This document shows, one piece after another, positions 25,577-39,900 of a stretch of DNA of 64,000 nt. Position 1 is the first letter of the stretch. Each line of letters opens with the position of its first letter. The DNA lies in NCBI RefSeq assembly GCF_000150275.1, contig NW_002060949.1:29752-93751 (forward strand). Reading direction: 5' to 3'. Source of the stretch: Trichoplax adhaerens. Its lineage: Eukaryota; Placozoa; Uniplacotomia; Trichoplacea; Trichoplacidae. The notes beneath the pieces were generated by a model. It did no database searches. It was not told the origin of the DNA and saw only the letters and a list, made by a program, of their open reading frames with translations. A program made the position numbers and the translations under genes.

Positions 25577-27133
25577 TTATTACAAACTACTGCAGTCCTT
25601 TTTACTATCGAATGATTGACCGCTAGTATTGAAATACCAGCATGCCGTATTTCAATAGGCTGTTTAACGGTAAAGAATATCTTGTACTTAACATCATTTT
25701 CATGGTCGTCATATTCAAAGCAGATTAAGCTAAGTAAACAAGTTATATACGTTATCTTGCAAGAATGAAAGAGAATTTATTAAAATTAGAAAATGTGACT
25801 ATTCATTTTCTGATTGAACTATAAGTAGCCTGTAATATATATTACTAGTTACAAACGAGCTATCAGGAGCTGTGATGCGGATTGTAACAAATTTTGTCCG
25901 GATACTGTTGCATTTTATGTACTATGATCGTCATCTATTAAATTGTACCCTAGCGCTGATACTAATACTATTATTTCTATTTTCTACTACCTCAATGACT
26001 GCTAGTGAGGCGGGGTTCGTGATATTTTTATGAACGATACCACCCGAATCATGAGTCAAAGTAGACAAATAACACTGTGTATGCGCTAAGTCGCGCCGAA
26101 TGGTTAGGATGTAGAGTTGACGTATAATGTACATTGTGTATGCCAGTCACTGCAGTATTTTGGTGAAGATATCATTTCCCCTTTCATTGATAGTGCATAG
26201 TCTTACAATTTGTGGCTGTGAGACTCATATTGTATACAATATGTAATATGCAGATTAACCCTACTCTGTGACTGACTAGATAGATATTTAAACTTGTTGA
26301 TTCGTTTAAACGTAACATCGAAATCCTTCTATTTCCTATCTCCGAGACTATCGAAGAAATGTAAATGACGGTGTACTGTATTGATTTTCGATTGCTTTCC
26401 TAAACTAGAATTTCAATTTCGAAGGTTAACATTATCATTACATTCGTACTTGTATTATGCATTAGTGCAGTCTCCATTATTATAAAATTTCTCTTAATTA
26501 AGTTGAGAATTTAGAGTTAATTATTTCATCGGATGTACAATTGTACAATAAATAAATTTGACATTATACAGTGACGCCTTTTCTCTCTCAATATTATAGT
26601 AAGACTATGTGAAACTAAAGTTACGTTCTATCCGAAGCGTATGGATATTGTATAATATTTCCTGCTAGCGTACAGTACATAAAGAATTATATTTATAGAT
26701 AGTATGCACTGTAATATGTACGCACACACACAAAATCTTTTTTTTAATAATACAAGTACTGTACGTCACTTTATTTCATTTTTGCTTCGTTTTACATGGT
26801 TTTTTAGGTGCTTAGCGTGTTTTCAACATGATATATACTTTCAATGTCAGATACTGCGCAATACAACTTTATACAGTATAAGCAAGTAGAAAATGGAGCA
26901 TTTATGCCATTCACATTACATATTTTATACACTATGTTATGCTATACTCTTTTTATGAGTAGCTGCTTCTATCAGGTCCATACTTACGCTCACACATTTC
27001 AGATAAGATAGTACAGTATTATTAGCTTTCTGCGTACTATTTTAGATACATTTTCTATACTAATTTGTAGTTCATTGCTTATAACTGTAAAGCGCACACA
27101 CATCTGTAAAAGTGAGATGCGTAACAGGGACAG
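25577..27133. other. Intergenic, no gene supported
   Basis: AT-rich sequence between PIGG and MDN1. Short open frames (25931-26134 minus, 26704-26889 plus) have no conserved content and no fitting splice partners. A double AATAAA-type motif near 26547-26560 could be a PIGG polyadenylation signal but is about 1 kb past the stop. Confidence 0.45.
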
Positions 27134-27365
27134 TATACTCGTATATAGATATCGATTATTATATATCAATAATTATATAACGGAAGTTATATTGCTATAA
27201 TCATTGAATTAATTAATAAATTGGTTAATTCTTAAAAATCGAGGCACAGTATTATATACTCGTATGTAGATATAGATTATTATATATCAATAATTATAAA
27301 AAGGAAGTTACATTGCTATAATCATTGAATTAATTAATAAACTGGTTAATTCTTAAAAATCGAGG
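27134..27365. repeat. Tandem duplication, two 111-bp units
   Basis: Unit 1 (27134-27244) and unit 2 (27255-27365) are nearly identical by eye, with only a few substitutions, and are separated by 10 bases. Both start TATACTCGTA and end AATCGAGG. Low divergence implies a recent local duplication. Confidence 0.9.
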
Positions 27366-27912
27366 TGCAATATTCCCACGGTATATTGATAGTATCGCCG
27401 ATTCCCTCACTAGGAGCACAGTATACAGTAGAGTACTGTATGCACGAGTCGGTTACAGACCACAACAGTATAGTATGTCAATATTTGTAACGAATGATAG
27501 GAACTGCTTACTGCCAACACAGTGACTAGTTGTACAGTTCTAGGTATTGTACAGTACAGTGTACAGTACAGGGTGCTACAACCCTACGATACTGTACTGG
27601 ACTGGACCGGACTGGACGCTGGGTCCTTGCGCACGTGTACTGTAGTTAAATTACACCAACCAGTTGATGTCCTCTCCGATCAAGATTGGAGTACTTACTT
27701 ACCTGCAGTTATTCATAGCAATACTCCCTTCATCATTCATTCTGGAAAGCCGGCTATTTTGCAATTTAGCCTGACATTCCTGTGAATGAGTTAGAAACTG
27801 ATTGAATTGGTGCATGTGTAAATGGTGTTGCTTTATCGACTGCTGTACTGATAGCATTCCCGGAGAAATTACGTCATCATATTGGAATTGATTGATTGGA
27901 AAGAGAGTCAAG
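27366..27912. promoter_or_regulatory. MDN1 upstream region with GTAC-palindrome cluster
   Basis: This interval before the predicted MDN1 start holds dense copies of GTACAGTAC-like motifs (about 27420-27450 and 27536-27600). The second group runs into ACTGGACTGGACCGGACTGG, a short GGACT tandem. Their position makes them candidate promoter elements, but that is inference. Confidence 0.4.
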
Positions 27913-30900
27913 ATGGATACAGCTAATTTTTTTATCAACCTCACCAAATTATCATCATGGTGTGAGAAGATTGGAGTAGATGAAGATATCATGTTGCCAG
28001 TAAGGCAATATGGAAGTAATCTTGTGAGTATCTTGAAATTACCTGTCTGCTATAGCTTATATTGGATCTTAAAACGAATTTGCACAACTTTGAAGCAGTC
28101 ACTCATGTAATAGCTTACGGTGTTCTGCTAAATTTTACTCGTTGAACTAGAAATTAGAGCACTAAGCACAATATAGACCCGTACAGTATGTAAGTACAAC
28201 GAAGGAACCAAGGCATGTTCCACGAAGTATATATGCTATACAGTACAATGTACCTAATAAAGGTATTTTCTATAACGATCACTCTGTTGACGTTTGGCAG
28301 AATTGAGGTGCAAAATAAGTAATAAATAGCTAGGTCAAATCTAATACACGTTGACCGATCAAGTTATTGCATGCATATTTGCACAGTATCATGTACCCGT
28401 ACGAGTACCAGTACAACTATGCTTGATTTAAATCCTAAACTAGACAACTGTACTACTGTATACATATCTAAATCGATTTTGCCATTCAAAGTCATTTATA
28501 GTTTAACAACTTGAGACCGCCTGGCTTTTATAGCTTACTAGTAGCTATATTTATATAAAATAAAACCTACTATCAACCTTAAAACCGTGTTGTGCACGTT
28601 GACTGGATATGCTTGATGGATATCCAATTCAGCAATCGAAATAGTTACTTCATTGCTGGTCTGATATAAAGCAGAAATTTTCTACGGTAATATAGGTGCT
28701 CACTTTAATATACAATATCTAAGATCGATTGCATTTATGCTCAATGTGTAATTAAGTATTTTAAAGTTATTAGTCTTTTATGCTTTTACTGAATACTACG
28801 GCTAAGAAATTGAATGAATATCAACGTCATGCAGCATATACACACATAATACGCATATGCTTGATGGTATACGGTCCAGCAGTAAAAGCATTTACTGCGA
28901 CAGCATAGTATTGTGCTGTATATAGTACAAATTAATGTGATGGGTAGAATCGATTTCTGGTTACACACCGTTTGTAGCATTACCTTGCAACTACTGGACA
29001 TGCTTGAACTCCACGAAATACTCAATCAATTGATTATATACCCGTATGTAATTATTTATTGAATATATATTGTGGATTCGTGTACCCAATTTCGGGTCAA
29101 GTATCGCCACTACTGAAAGTTATCTCAGCTAACGCGCATTTTATCGACATTTTAAACTACAAAAACTAATTGAACTTAAAAAAGTTCATTTATTTTGCTC
29201 TGCTTTCGTATATTTAGCTCAACAATGAAAATGCTAATAATTGAATGAATAAGCTAATACTGTAGAAAATATATATCACATAATTATAATTTTAAGAGTG
29301 CTTGATACCATAAAAGACATTCATTGCCACTAGATTGCGAATTATGAGTAAAATTCCAACTTATATATCATCAGTAATTATAATTGACGCCTTAAATTAA
29401 ACTTTTTAATTGTATCGGTGTACTAAACCATGGCTTTTTTTGTTCTAGGACGTCCAACTTTTACTCGATAAAGTTGCTGATATGTTACTGGACACAAAAT
29501 TAACTTTACATGTTGCTTCAGCTTTTCGTGCGATTATCCTTGACTTGATCGAAAGATGTAATCGGCGTTGCCCTAAGTCGCAAGAATTCAATTGGCTATG
29601 GCATCAGCATTTTTCTTATTGCCTGAGTCGAATTTTACCACAGACTCCACGTATTCTTCCGTAAGCTATTAATACTGTACAGAGACATATTACTTACAAT
29701 ATGGATGATTATGTCATAACAACTTCAGTCTAAAATCCTTCAGTACTGTACTAAGATAAAATAATATTACATACACACACGATTAGACTACTTTGTGGTT
29801 ATGATGATGTGTTCAATGCTACATTATTCATTTCAGATTTGTTGTAAAATATCTAAAATCGAATCCACCTTTTTTTTATCAACTTTGTGAAAATAATAAG
29901 GTAAATTGTTAAGATCAGCTTAATTATCTAAAAAATTATATGTATGTACGTATATAATGATATTGCATCTATGTGATCTACCGTAATGTTTTTCTAACTA
30001 TTTTTAACCCTTATTATGCATTCTTGTAAATATCAACGCATTAGATGGATGATGAAGAATGTTGCATCATAGCGGAGACAGCATTTAGGTTATACAAATC
30101 TTACATTGGTTATTACTGAAAAGAATCAAAATTCATTCATGTCAATATAATTCTTTATTGGAACATTTTTATATAGACTTCTTCGATATTCGAGAGAAAC
30201 TTTTGTACACTTTTACGATTGGTCCAAGTTTTTGCAACTTATCGATCATCCATGTTCAGACTTAAGATGGTATGTACGATTTTTGTGCGGCAACAGTCCT
30301 TAATGGGCCCAAATGTATATTTCTATACAACTTAATGTTCGATGTATGGGAAATATTAACTGAATTAGCATTCGCATTGATAAATGTTCTTTCTAAGATA
30401 TATTTCGATATGATAATGCAATGAAATGTTACGGTATGCCGTAAATCTTATATTTTTAACTCTTTAATATTGGTTATAAGGTTAATTGCCCAATGTTATG
30501 CTATAACAACCAAATTAAATAATGGCGCCTGCCGCAAATTTGTGAGCTCATTGGTGCCATCCGAAATTGATGATCGTCTCACTTTAAGGTACGTTCATAT
30601 ATTTTTATGGCTGTCACTGACATGTACATAAACTGAATTCAACCGACATCAATGTGCAACTGTTTTATTATAATTTCCTATGTGGAAATATTTTATTCAG
30701 TTCTCATTATAATACTAAAATTTCGTTTCATTTTTAGATTTCTCTATTGTGTGCCGTTCGAAAAAGAACTTTCGATGATTGATATAGTACTTGAAAAAGA
30801 AAGAGATTCAGAAAATAGTGTTGAAAATTTTTTGGAAATACCATCATCCTCTTTGGTAGATACTGTAGTTAACGTTTGCGGAGTTCTTTTACCAATCTGC

Positions 30901-33900
30901 TCAGCGAAAAGTAATGAGGTAAACGATAATACTAATTTACCTTATCAATTAACTATTCATCGTATGGGTGATATGGCTTGTCATAAGTGAACATGGTATT
31001 TGCTTACATTAGGAAATATTCCAAACCAATCGTACAGTGCTCGTTGATACAACATCTCGAGTATTACAAATATTGGCATTAGCTATTTCTTCTGGTTCAT
31101 CAATTTTACTTGAAGGTTACGTAGGATCTGGTAAGACCATGATCATCGAATATTTAGCAAAAGTGACAGGACGCATAGGCCCACCCAATTTTATCAAAGT
31201 CCAAATGAGCGATCAAATGGATAGTAAAGTAAGAACTCATAAAATAGTCTTTTAGCATTGTAATTTTGTCAACTCCTGGACGCGTATATATTAAATTTTT
31301 TGATCCGGGATTGCGACTGTAATATGTATATGTTGCGTATCATAAAGTCTCTATTAGGTGCGTATTGTTGTACTAACGTACCTGGAGAATTTGTATGGAG
31401 GCCCGGTGCTTTAACTCGTGTAAGCATATAATGCCTTATCGTCTTTAATCTGTCAGCTTCTGTTAAGGCTTAGGGTAACATCATGCTTGATAGCGTTAAC
31501 TAGATGCTATAAAAATTAAAGACAGTTTCCTTTTTCAGGCGGTGCAAGAAGGATATTGGCTTCTCTTAGAAGATATTGATTGTGCTCCAATGGATGTTGT
31601 AAGCTTTCGGTTCAAGTTGAAATATTTCTCTTAACATAGAGTAGCTGTTTTAATTTAATCGATTTTTATTGCCTTATTCTATCAAAGATTTCGATTCTGC
31701 TTCCATTGCTTGAGACCGGCCGCTTAACTATTTTAGAACAAAATGCAGTAATTAGAGTACATCCTGACTTTCGACTCTTTGCGACATACAGGTTAGCATA
31801 GATATGTCACGGCTAATTGAAAGGTTACTGGGATTGGCTTAATTGTTTTATACTATATAGATTGCCACTAGATGAGAAAGAAGGTTACACCCCGAATATG
31901 TACAGCGAATTTACATTACTCTGTTTGTACTTGACAAGAGTCCATCTGCCAAGTTTAACTGATATTGAGTTAATGAAGGTATATATCGTGTGTATAGAAT
32001 AACATTTCGATTATAGAATGTATCTTTATTCATGTCTCTCGTTAGGTATGCACCGCTTTTGAATGTAAAAATACTCTTACGTTATTGCTGCTTAAGGTGG
32101 CTACCATCCGATTTCCTAATATAACCACCATCCTTAAGAAGATTCTAGAGGTTTACGAAATACTAAGAGAGGAAAAACGCAATCTAAGTGGTAGTTATTT
32201 CTGCGGTAGTACACGATTATTATCTACGAGGTATATGTGCATTTTTAAAATGAACGAATTTGAGATTGCTGCACCCTATGTTATTGTTAAATGGAAGAAA
32301 TGCAGAGGTTTTGCAATAACTCATAGACTTATTCTATCCTATATGTAGAGATTTCATGAAATGTTGCAATCGAATAGCATCAGCTATACAATCTTATTCT
32401 TGGTCCGGCATTGAAGCTGTTGAAATTTTTCAGGAGGTGTGCAAACAAATTCGCCAAAAATAGTTTATTCTCCAGTTATAATTCTACTTTTTCGGTAGGT
32501 GTACGACTGCTTCTGTTCTGCTGTCGCTGCACGCGACGAAAGGTTGCTGATATTGCATACGATTGGAGGAAAATTCGGATTATCAAAAGATAAAGTACGC
32601 TACACAGTTCGATACTTGGACACAATACAGCTATAGCATTCTTTGTATTTCGTCATTTAAAAGTTAATAAGAATATTAATATTTTAAATGTTATAGGTAG
32701 AATACATATTCCGTAAATATAAACCGCAAATACAAAGTAATTCGGACTCAATAACTATCGGTAATACTATTATTGGCAAAGTTAGAAGCAAGCGTAATTT
32801 GTTATCATGGTAAGTTAGCACTTACTAAGCTATGGAACCTCATTAGGAAAATAGTAAATTTTTGGTAGATTGGCATCTTTAATGGCTATTGTTGGCTAAG
32901 ATCTTTTAATTCGATGTAATACGTTGTAGGAATGATGTTAACATTAAAAGATTTTCATTTACAAGACAAGCATGCATTCTGTTGGAACGTATTACAAAGT
33001 GCATTAAACTGCAGGAACCAGTTCTTCTAGTTGGTGAGACTGGTACTGGTAAAACAAGTACTATTCAATTTCTAGCTCGAGAATTAGGTAAGATCATTAG
33101 TGCTTCTACTAATTGTGTAGGCTCACAGTAAGTAATTTTGTATATATTCGTTGCTATTAAACCCTTAGGTCACAAATTAACTGTCATTAATATGAGTCAG
33201 CAAAGTGATACCGTTGATTTATTAGGCGGGTAGGTCTACAGTTACTTTATTGTATAATATGATTGAATTATGCCATTATGATAAATTAATGATTTAATTT
33301 CAAATTAGATTTAAGCCTGCCGAATTAAGATATGTAATTACCCCATTCCGTCAAAAGTTTGAGACCTTATTTTGCCAAACCTTCTCAAAGAAGCAGAATA
33401 TAAAATTTCTTGGCCATATTCAAGTGAGTTGCTATCATTGAGCCTTCCAACTAACGCTGTTAATCATAAGACAACTATGTAAAATTTTATCTTAGGAATC
33501 ATTTAGACGCCAAGAATGGAATGCAATTTTAAAACTTTGCGAACACGCTATAGTTTCTGCTATAACAAAATTAGGTATATTATAATTAAGCAGTATGTAG
33601 GGATTTCCCAATGATTAAATGTAATGTGCTATACATCATTAATCTAGCAGATACTAGCCATAAAGATACTTTAAGAAGTAATTGGGTCGAACTAAAAAGC
33701 GAAATAGATACACTGAAAAAGCAGATTAAATTCGTTGAAAGTGCGCTGCTATTCTCCTTTAAAGAAGTAGGTCGAAAAAGATGTATGCTTAATTAATTTA
33801 TTTCCGGGCCATTAATTTCCTAAACTGATTGATTTTATTGTAGGGCGCCTTAACAGAAGCCTTAAAAAATGGTGAATGGATATTATTAGATGAAATTAAC

Positions 33901-36900
33901 TTGGCTTCATCTGAAACGCTAGAGTGCTTAAATAGCATATTGGAAAGCAAATTTGGTTCTATTGCTTTGACAGAGAAAGGAGATATAATGCCTGTCCTGA
34001 GACAAGAAGGATTTCATTTATTTGCTTGTATGAATCCCGCTAACGATATTGGTAAAAAGGACATCCCTACTGGTATTAGGAACAGATTCACAGAAGTATT
34101 TGTTGATGAGTTATTACACGAGAATGACCTAAAGATATTAGTTACAGATTATATGGAAGGTTTAGCGCTATCTGGCTTACAAATTGATGGTATAATAAAG
34201 TTTTATCTGCAAGCTAGAAAATTATCGGAAGTTTCTTTAAGTGATGGAACTGGACGTAGGCCTAATTTTACTCTTAGAACTTTATGTAGGGCATTAAACC
34301 TAGCATCAACTAACCCCTGTGGGACTAGTATTAGATCCTTGTACGAATGTTTTTGCGTAAGCTTTCTGACACAGCTGGATGCGCCTTCTCACGACATTGT
34401 TGAATCTTTGATCAGATCTTGCATTGTAAATACTAATTCCACCACAAGTATAAAGAATTCCGTGTTACAGATACCTCTGCCCCAGCCTCATGCTAGCAAG
34501 AATGTTCCGATTGAAGGATATTGGATCGATGCCGGAGAAAAAATTAAAAAAATCGATGAAAATTATATTATGACTCCAACTGTAAAGCAGCACTTGAAAG
34601 ACCTTGCTAGAATAGTTTCTCTAAGTTACTTCCCTATACTATTACAGGGTGAAACTTCCGTTGGTAAAACAAGTCTTGTACATTGGCTAGCTGAGGCTAC
34701 AGGTAATCATTGTGTACGTATTAATAATCATGAACATACCGATCTACAAGAATATATTGGATGTTACACTGCCAATGAGAATGGCAAACTATATTTTAAG
34801 GAAGGTATTCTGCCCATGGCTATGCGTAAAGGCTATTGGATTATATTGGATGAATTAAATCTCGCTCCAAGTGATGTATTAGAAGCTCTTAATCGAGTTT
34901 TAGATGATAACCGAGAACTTTTTATCACTGAAACACAGGAAGTAGTTCCAGCCCACCATCGGTTCAGAATTTTTGCTACGCAAAATCCTGCTGGTCATTA
35001 CGGTGGAAGAAAGATTTTATCGAGAGCCTTTAGAAATCGTTTTATTGAATTACACTATGACGAAATTCCATCAAAAGAATTAATAACAATACTATGTGAA
35101 CGTTGCAAACTTCCGGAATCGTATGGTCAGAAGCTTGTCAAAGTAATGCATAATCTACAGACACTTCGATGCCAGTCTAATGTTTTTGCTGGTAAAAGAG
35201 GCTTTATCACATTACGAGATTTGTTCCGTTGGGCTGAACGTTATCGCAATGCTGAAAGAAGTGATGAAAAAAAATTTTATGACTGGGATCAGCACCTGGC
35301 CGACGAAGGTTATATGCTGTTAGCAGGTAGAGTGCGCTGCGAAAGTGAAGAGCAAGTCATTATAGATGTTATCAAAAAGCACTTTAAAAGAGAAATTAAC
35401 CCGGAATTACTATATGGATCAAATAATGAACGAATGCTTACTACTTCAACGCATTGGTCGGATACTACACGTACATCATTAAATGCTATTATGTCTTTAC
35501 AGGATGGCTATACGGAGACACCACGTGTTGTACTAACCCATAATTTTCGAAGGCTCGCTGTTCTTGTTAGCCGTGCTTTGAGTTTTGGTGAACCTGTATT
35601 ACTAGTAGGTGAAACTGGCTGCGGTAAAACGACTGTTTGTCAGGTATTTGCAGAATTATATAGGCAGGAATTGTTCACTGTCAATTGCCACATGCACACC
35701 GATACCGCTGATTTTATTGGTAACTTACGACCATTACGTCAGTGCGATACCACTGAAAGTGCAGATTCCAAAAATAGCATACTTTTTAAATGGTATGATG
35801 GTCCGCTAGTGACGGCTATGCAATCTGGAGGTATGTTTCTTATTGATGAGATATCCTTAGCTGATGATTCGGTGCTTGAAAGGTTGAATAGTGTCTTAGA
35901 GTCTGATAAGAGACTCTTAGTTTTAGCGGAAAAGGGGGCCACAAATGCTTCCTTAACTGATGAAGTTGAGCAGATTATCGCCCACCCTAAATTTAAAGTT
36001 GTCGCTACAATGAACCCTAGCGGTGACTATGGTAAGAAGGAGTTATCTCCAGCCCTTCGCAATCGATTTACAGAGATTTGGTGCCCAGTAACTAGTATTC
36101 GTCACGACTTAATGATGATTATCGAAAATAACTTAACGTTACCTACTAGCAGCGATGAAAAGAGATTAATAGGCCAAAATATCTTGAACTTTATTGATTG
36201 GTTTTCGAAATCAAAGTTAATTAATAACTTCGTATTTAGTATAAGGGATTTACTATCGTGGACTAATTTTATTAATGTATGTACTGCTAAATATGAAATG
36301 AATTCTTGCTTATCATACATACATGGGGCTTGTCTGGTTTTTATCGATGGTCTTGGTTCTGGCAGTGGATTGACCAATAATACTGCGTCTATTTCAAATA
36401 GCAGACAGAGTTGTTTTGACTTCATTATTAATCAAATTGCTAATACTAGTATCTATAATAACATACAGATTCAAGTAAACAAGATAGTCGGTAGTCAACC
36501 GAAAAATTTGATTATCAATTCATCACCCGAAATGTTTTCAATTGAATATTTTTCAATATCGAAAGGAAGTAAATATAGCTATGATAGCTTTAATTATGCA
36601 ATAGAAGCTCCAACAACTATATTCAATGCGTTACGACTTCTGCGAGGATTGCAGCTAAATAAACCTATCCTACTAGAGGGCTCACCGGGTGTTGGTAAAA
36701 CCAGCTTAGTAACAGCCCTTGCTAAAGCAACCCTTAATGAAGTAGTAAGGATAAATCTGTCTGAGCAAACCGATATTACTGATTTATTTGGCTGTGATCT
36801 TCCAGTTGAGGGTGGCAATAGCGGTGAATTTAGGTGGAGAGATGGCCCATTCTTATCGGCGTTAAAAGCAGGCAAATGGATATTACTAGATGAATTAAAT

Positions 36901-39900
36901 TTAGCCTCGCAACCAGTCTTAGAGGGTCTTAATGCTTGTTTCGATCACAGAGGAGAAGTCTTTATTCCAGAGCTAGGTCTGACCTTTAATGTCCAACCAA
37001 ATACTCGAATCTTTGCTTGCCAAAATCCTCTTGGACAAGGTGGTGGTAGAAAAGGCCTTCCCAAATCATTTATCAATCGCTTTACTCAGGTGTATATCGA
37101 TCCATTGACGGAACAGGACTACTTATTTATTTGTAAAAGTACATATCCAACTTTAGATACTGATTTATTGCAGAAAATGATTACATTCAATTCTCTAATC
37201 TATAAAGAAGTCACGATTGAGCGTAAATGGGGTTTAACTGGTAATTTGTGGGAATTTAATTTAAGAGACTTGTTTCGCTGGTGCGAACTGTTGTATCGTT
37301 ACCAAGAAATCGGTGAAGTAAACCCGGGACGCTTTGTTGAGTTAATTTATGCATCTAGAATGCGAACTGATGGTGATAGAGAAATGATATATAGATTATA
37401 TAGTGAGTGCTTTTGTGATCAAGACAACCATTTGGATCCAAAGCTCCAGCTGTATAAATCTTGTCATCAATTTTGGCTGTCGTCTGACTTTGTTCAGCTT
37501 GGTTATACCTGTCTTCCGCGTCGCTTAATATCTGGCAATAACATTGAAAATAGGGAATACTACATTTTACAAAATATATTGCAGCCGCTAGAAGCTGTCG
37601 CAACGTGTATGGAGATGCAATGGATGCCTATAATAATTGGCAATAGTAGATGTGGTAAAAGTTCTTTAGTAAGGATACTTTCCGAACTTACTGGTAACAT
37701 CTTAAAAGTGCTTCCTGTAAATAGTTCAATGGATACTACAGAATTGCTCGGAGGTTTCGAGCAGGTGTCAATAACGCGACATATAAAACAGTTAATAGAA
37801 TCCATAGATAATCTGGTATTTTTATGCAGTAACAGATTTACATCGGAACAATTTAATCGAGATTCTGATATATCCAAGTTATTCTATAAGTGGCTGTCAT
37901 TTAAGAATATATACGATAGTAACTTAGGGTTTGAAAATTCGTTTTGGCAAATAGTAGATTATCTGGACGATATCATAGATAACATAACGAAATCTTTTGA
38001 AGTATTTAGCTTTAATGATGATCTACAAAAGATACCAAGAGAAATTCAAAAGGTTAAGAAAATGTATCAACAACATGCGAATAAACTAGGAGGTCAATTT
38101 GAATGGATTGAAAGCATTGTAGTTGAAGCCATGAAGAATGGTTACTGGCTTCTCATTGACAACGCTAGTTTTTGTAATGCGTCAGTACTAGATCGTCTTA
38201 ATCCGCTACTGGAACCTAACGGGTCTTTAGTAATTACCGAACGTGGCATGCTTGATGGTTCACTAGAAAACGTTCGACCACATCCTAATTTCCGAATCAT
38301 TATGTGTGTTGACCCTAAGCATGGAGATCTATCAAGGGCTATGAGAAATCGTGGTATTGAGATATTTCTTAATGATTCTTTTAGCGTCCAAGATATTCAT
38401 ACATTATGTAGAGCCACTGGATTGCGCGATACTGCTATGTTAGATCTTATAGCGAAGCAAATGGTATCACTTGACGACGGTACAGGTCAGAATATGAAGT
38501 TAATAATGTTAAGATCATATTAAGCGATTGGCGGTTACAAAAATCGTTAAAATATTGTTTCTTTTCATTAAAATAGTCAATTTTCGACAGACCATGTTAT
38601 CTGAATCCCAGCTTGCAAGTAAGTATTATTCTCATGGCCTAATATGCAAAAACAATCCACGATTAAATTCTCCGGGACAACCTAACGCTAAGATTAAGGA
38701 GGGGGTGAGATCATTTGTTATCATTCTGAGATTTGATTTACTAATGTATTGGTAGATGTGTCAGTATATTAACAATCGCTGTCATACAATTTCTTTATTC
38801 TTGTAGAAGACTATAGGCATAACTGACATAGAATCGATAAATCGCCTAGATGATTCAAATGCAATTTTCATTCCGTCTGTTGCTGAATTGACTACTCATC
38901 CGATTTACGGATACGTTTTATGGCAGGGATATCTATTGCAGTCATTATTGGTGAACACCGATGAAAGTAGCTTGACTCGTGATAAGCAAAATGCCATAAA
39001 GATATTTATTGAAAAAAGCTCGATGGCAGATTGGAAACTTCGTCGGAATTGGATATGTTACCTAAAAGGATATTTTAATGATTCTGCTATATTACATTAC
39101 TTGAATTACGCCGAAAAGCTCTTAATTGATGTTTTCGAACATCCATATACACGGTGTCTTTACGACGAAATACCTGCCTTTCTTCCTTTTATACTCTCGG
39201 AGAAACATTTACCTAACGGCTTCTTTTCAAATATTGGCATCTCCAAAGAGGCAACAACTCAAATAGTTGCCCAGTGCTCATCTTCTTCAATTAATAAGAA
39301 AGCTATTCTTTTACAATTTATACAAAATCATGCCCAAGAATTATGTGACTTCCGACGTTGCTGGAATGTTCACAAAACTAATAATTCTTTACTGTCATCA
39401 TCGAAGCTTGCAAAGGAGGGGAAAATATCAATAATCGATTTGCCTCATCCAGTAATTGCTCATATAGAACCTTTGTTTCGAAATTTCGATAAATGCTTTC
39501 TTAATACAATTTGTAATGAGTCCTGGACTATTTCAGATAATGCTGCAGAAGAACTGTTAGATTGCCTAAATTGGCGAGCTAGATTATATCAGGAGTGTAA
39601 TTTGCCCCTTGAAAAGTTCAAGATTCAAACTTTATCGTTGTTATGGAAATGGTTCAAGTCTAAGTGTTTAAACAAGCTTTCCTTTACTTATAATGCAACG
39701 ATCGAAGGTGAATTACAAGTTGTAGTAGAGAAATTAAACAGTTACCTTGATTACAGCACTACGAAATTATTCAAAACTGCCGGTCTGAAAATCTTTCATA
39801 AACCAATGGCTTATAAAAGTCAGAAGCATCTAGAATTAAATATGAAAATAGTTCATATTGATAGAAGCTTAAAAATTTATCGTTATGATATTCCTGTAGA

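Noticed and set aside
26704-26889. 61-residue open frame with an ATG between PIGG and MDN1
   Set aside because: No conserved motif, poor composition and no splice partners.
27699-27992. Minus-strand frame ending at a strong GTAAGTAAGT donor, possible first exon of a gene between PIGG and MDN1
   Set aside because: No downstream minus-strand exon with coding character was found, and the frame overlaps the predicted first exon and promoter of MDN1.
35609-37877. Several 60-107 residue frames inside the giant midasin exon
   Set aside because: Alternative frames of a clearly coding exon with no independent support.
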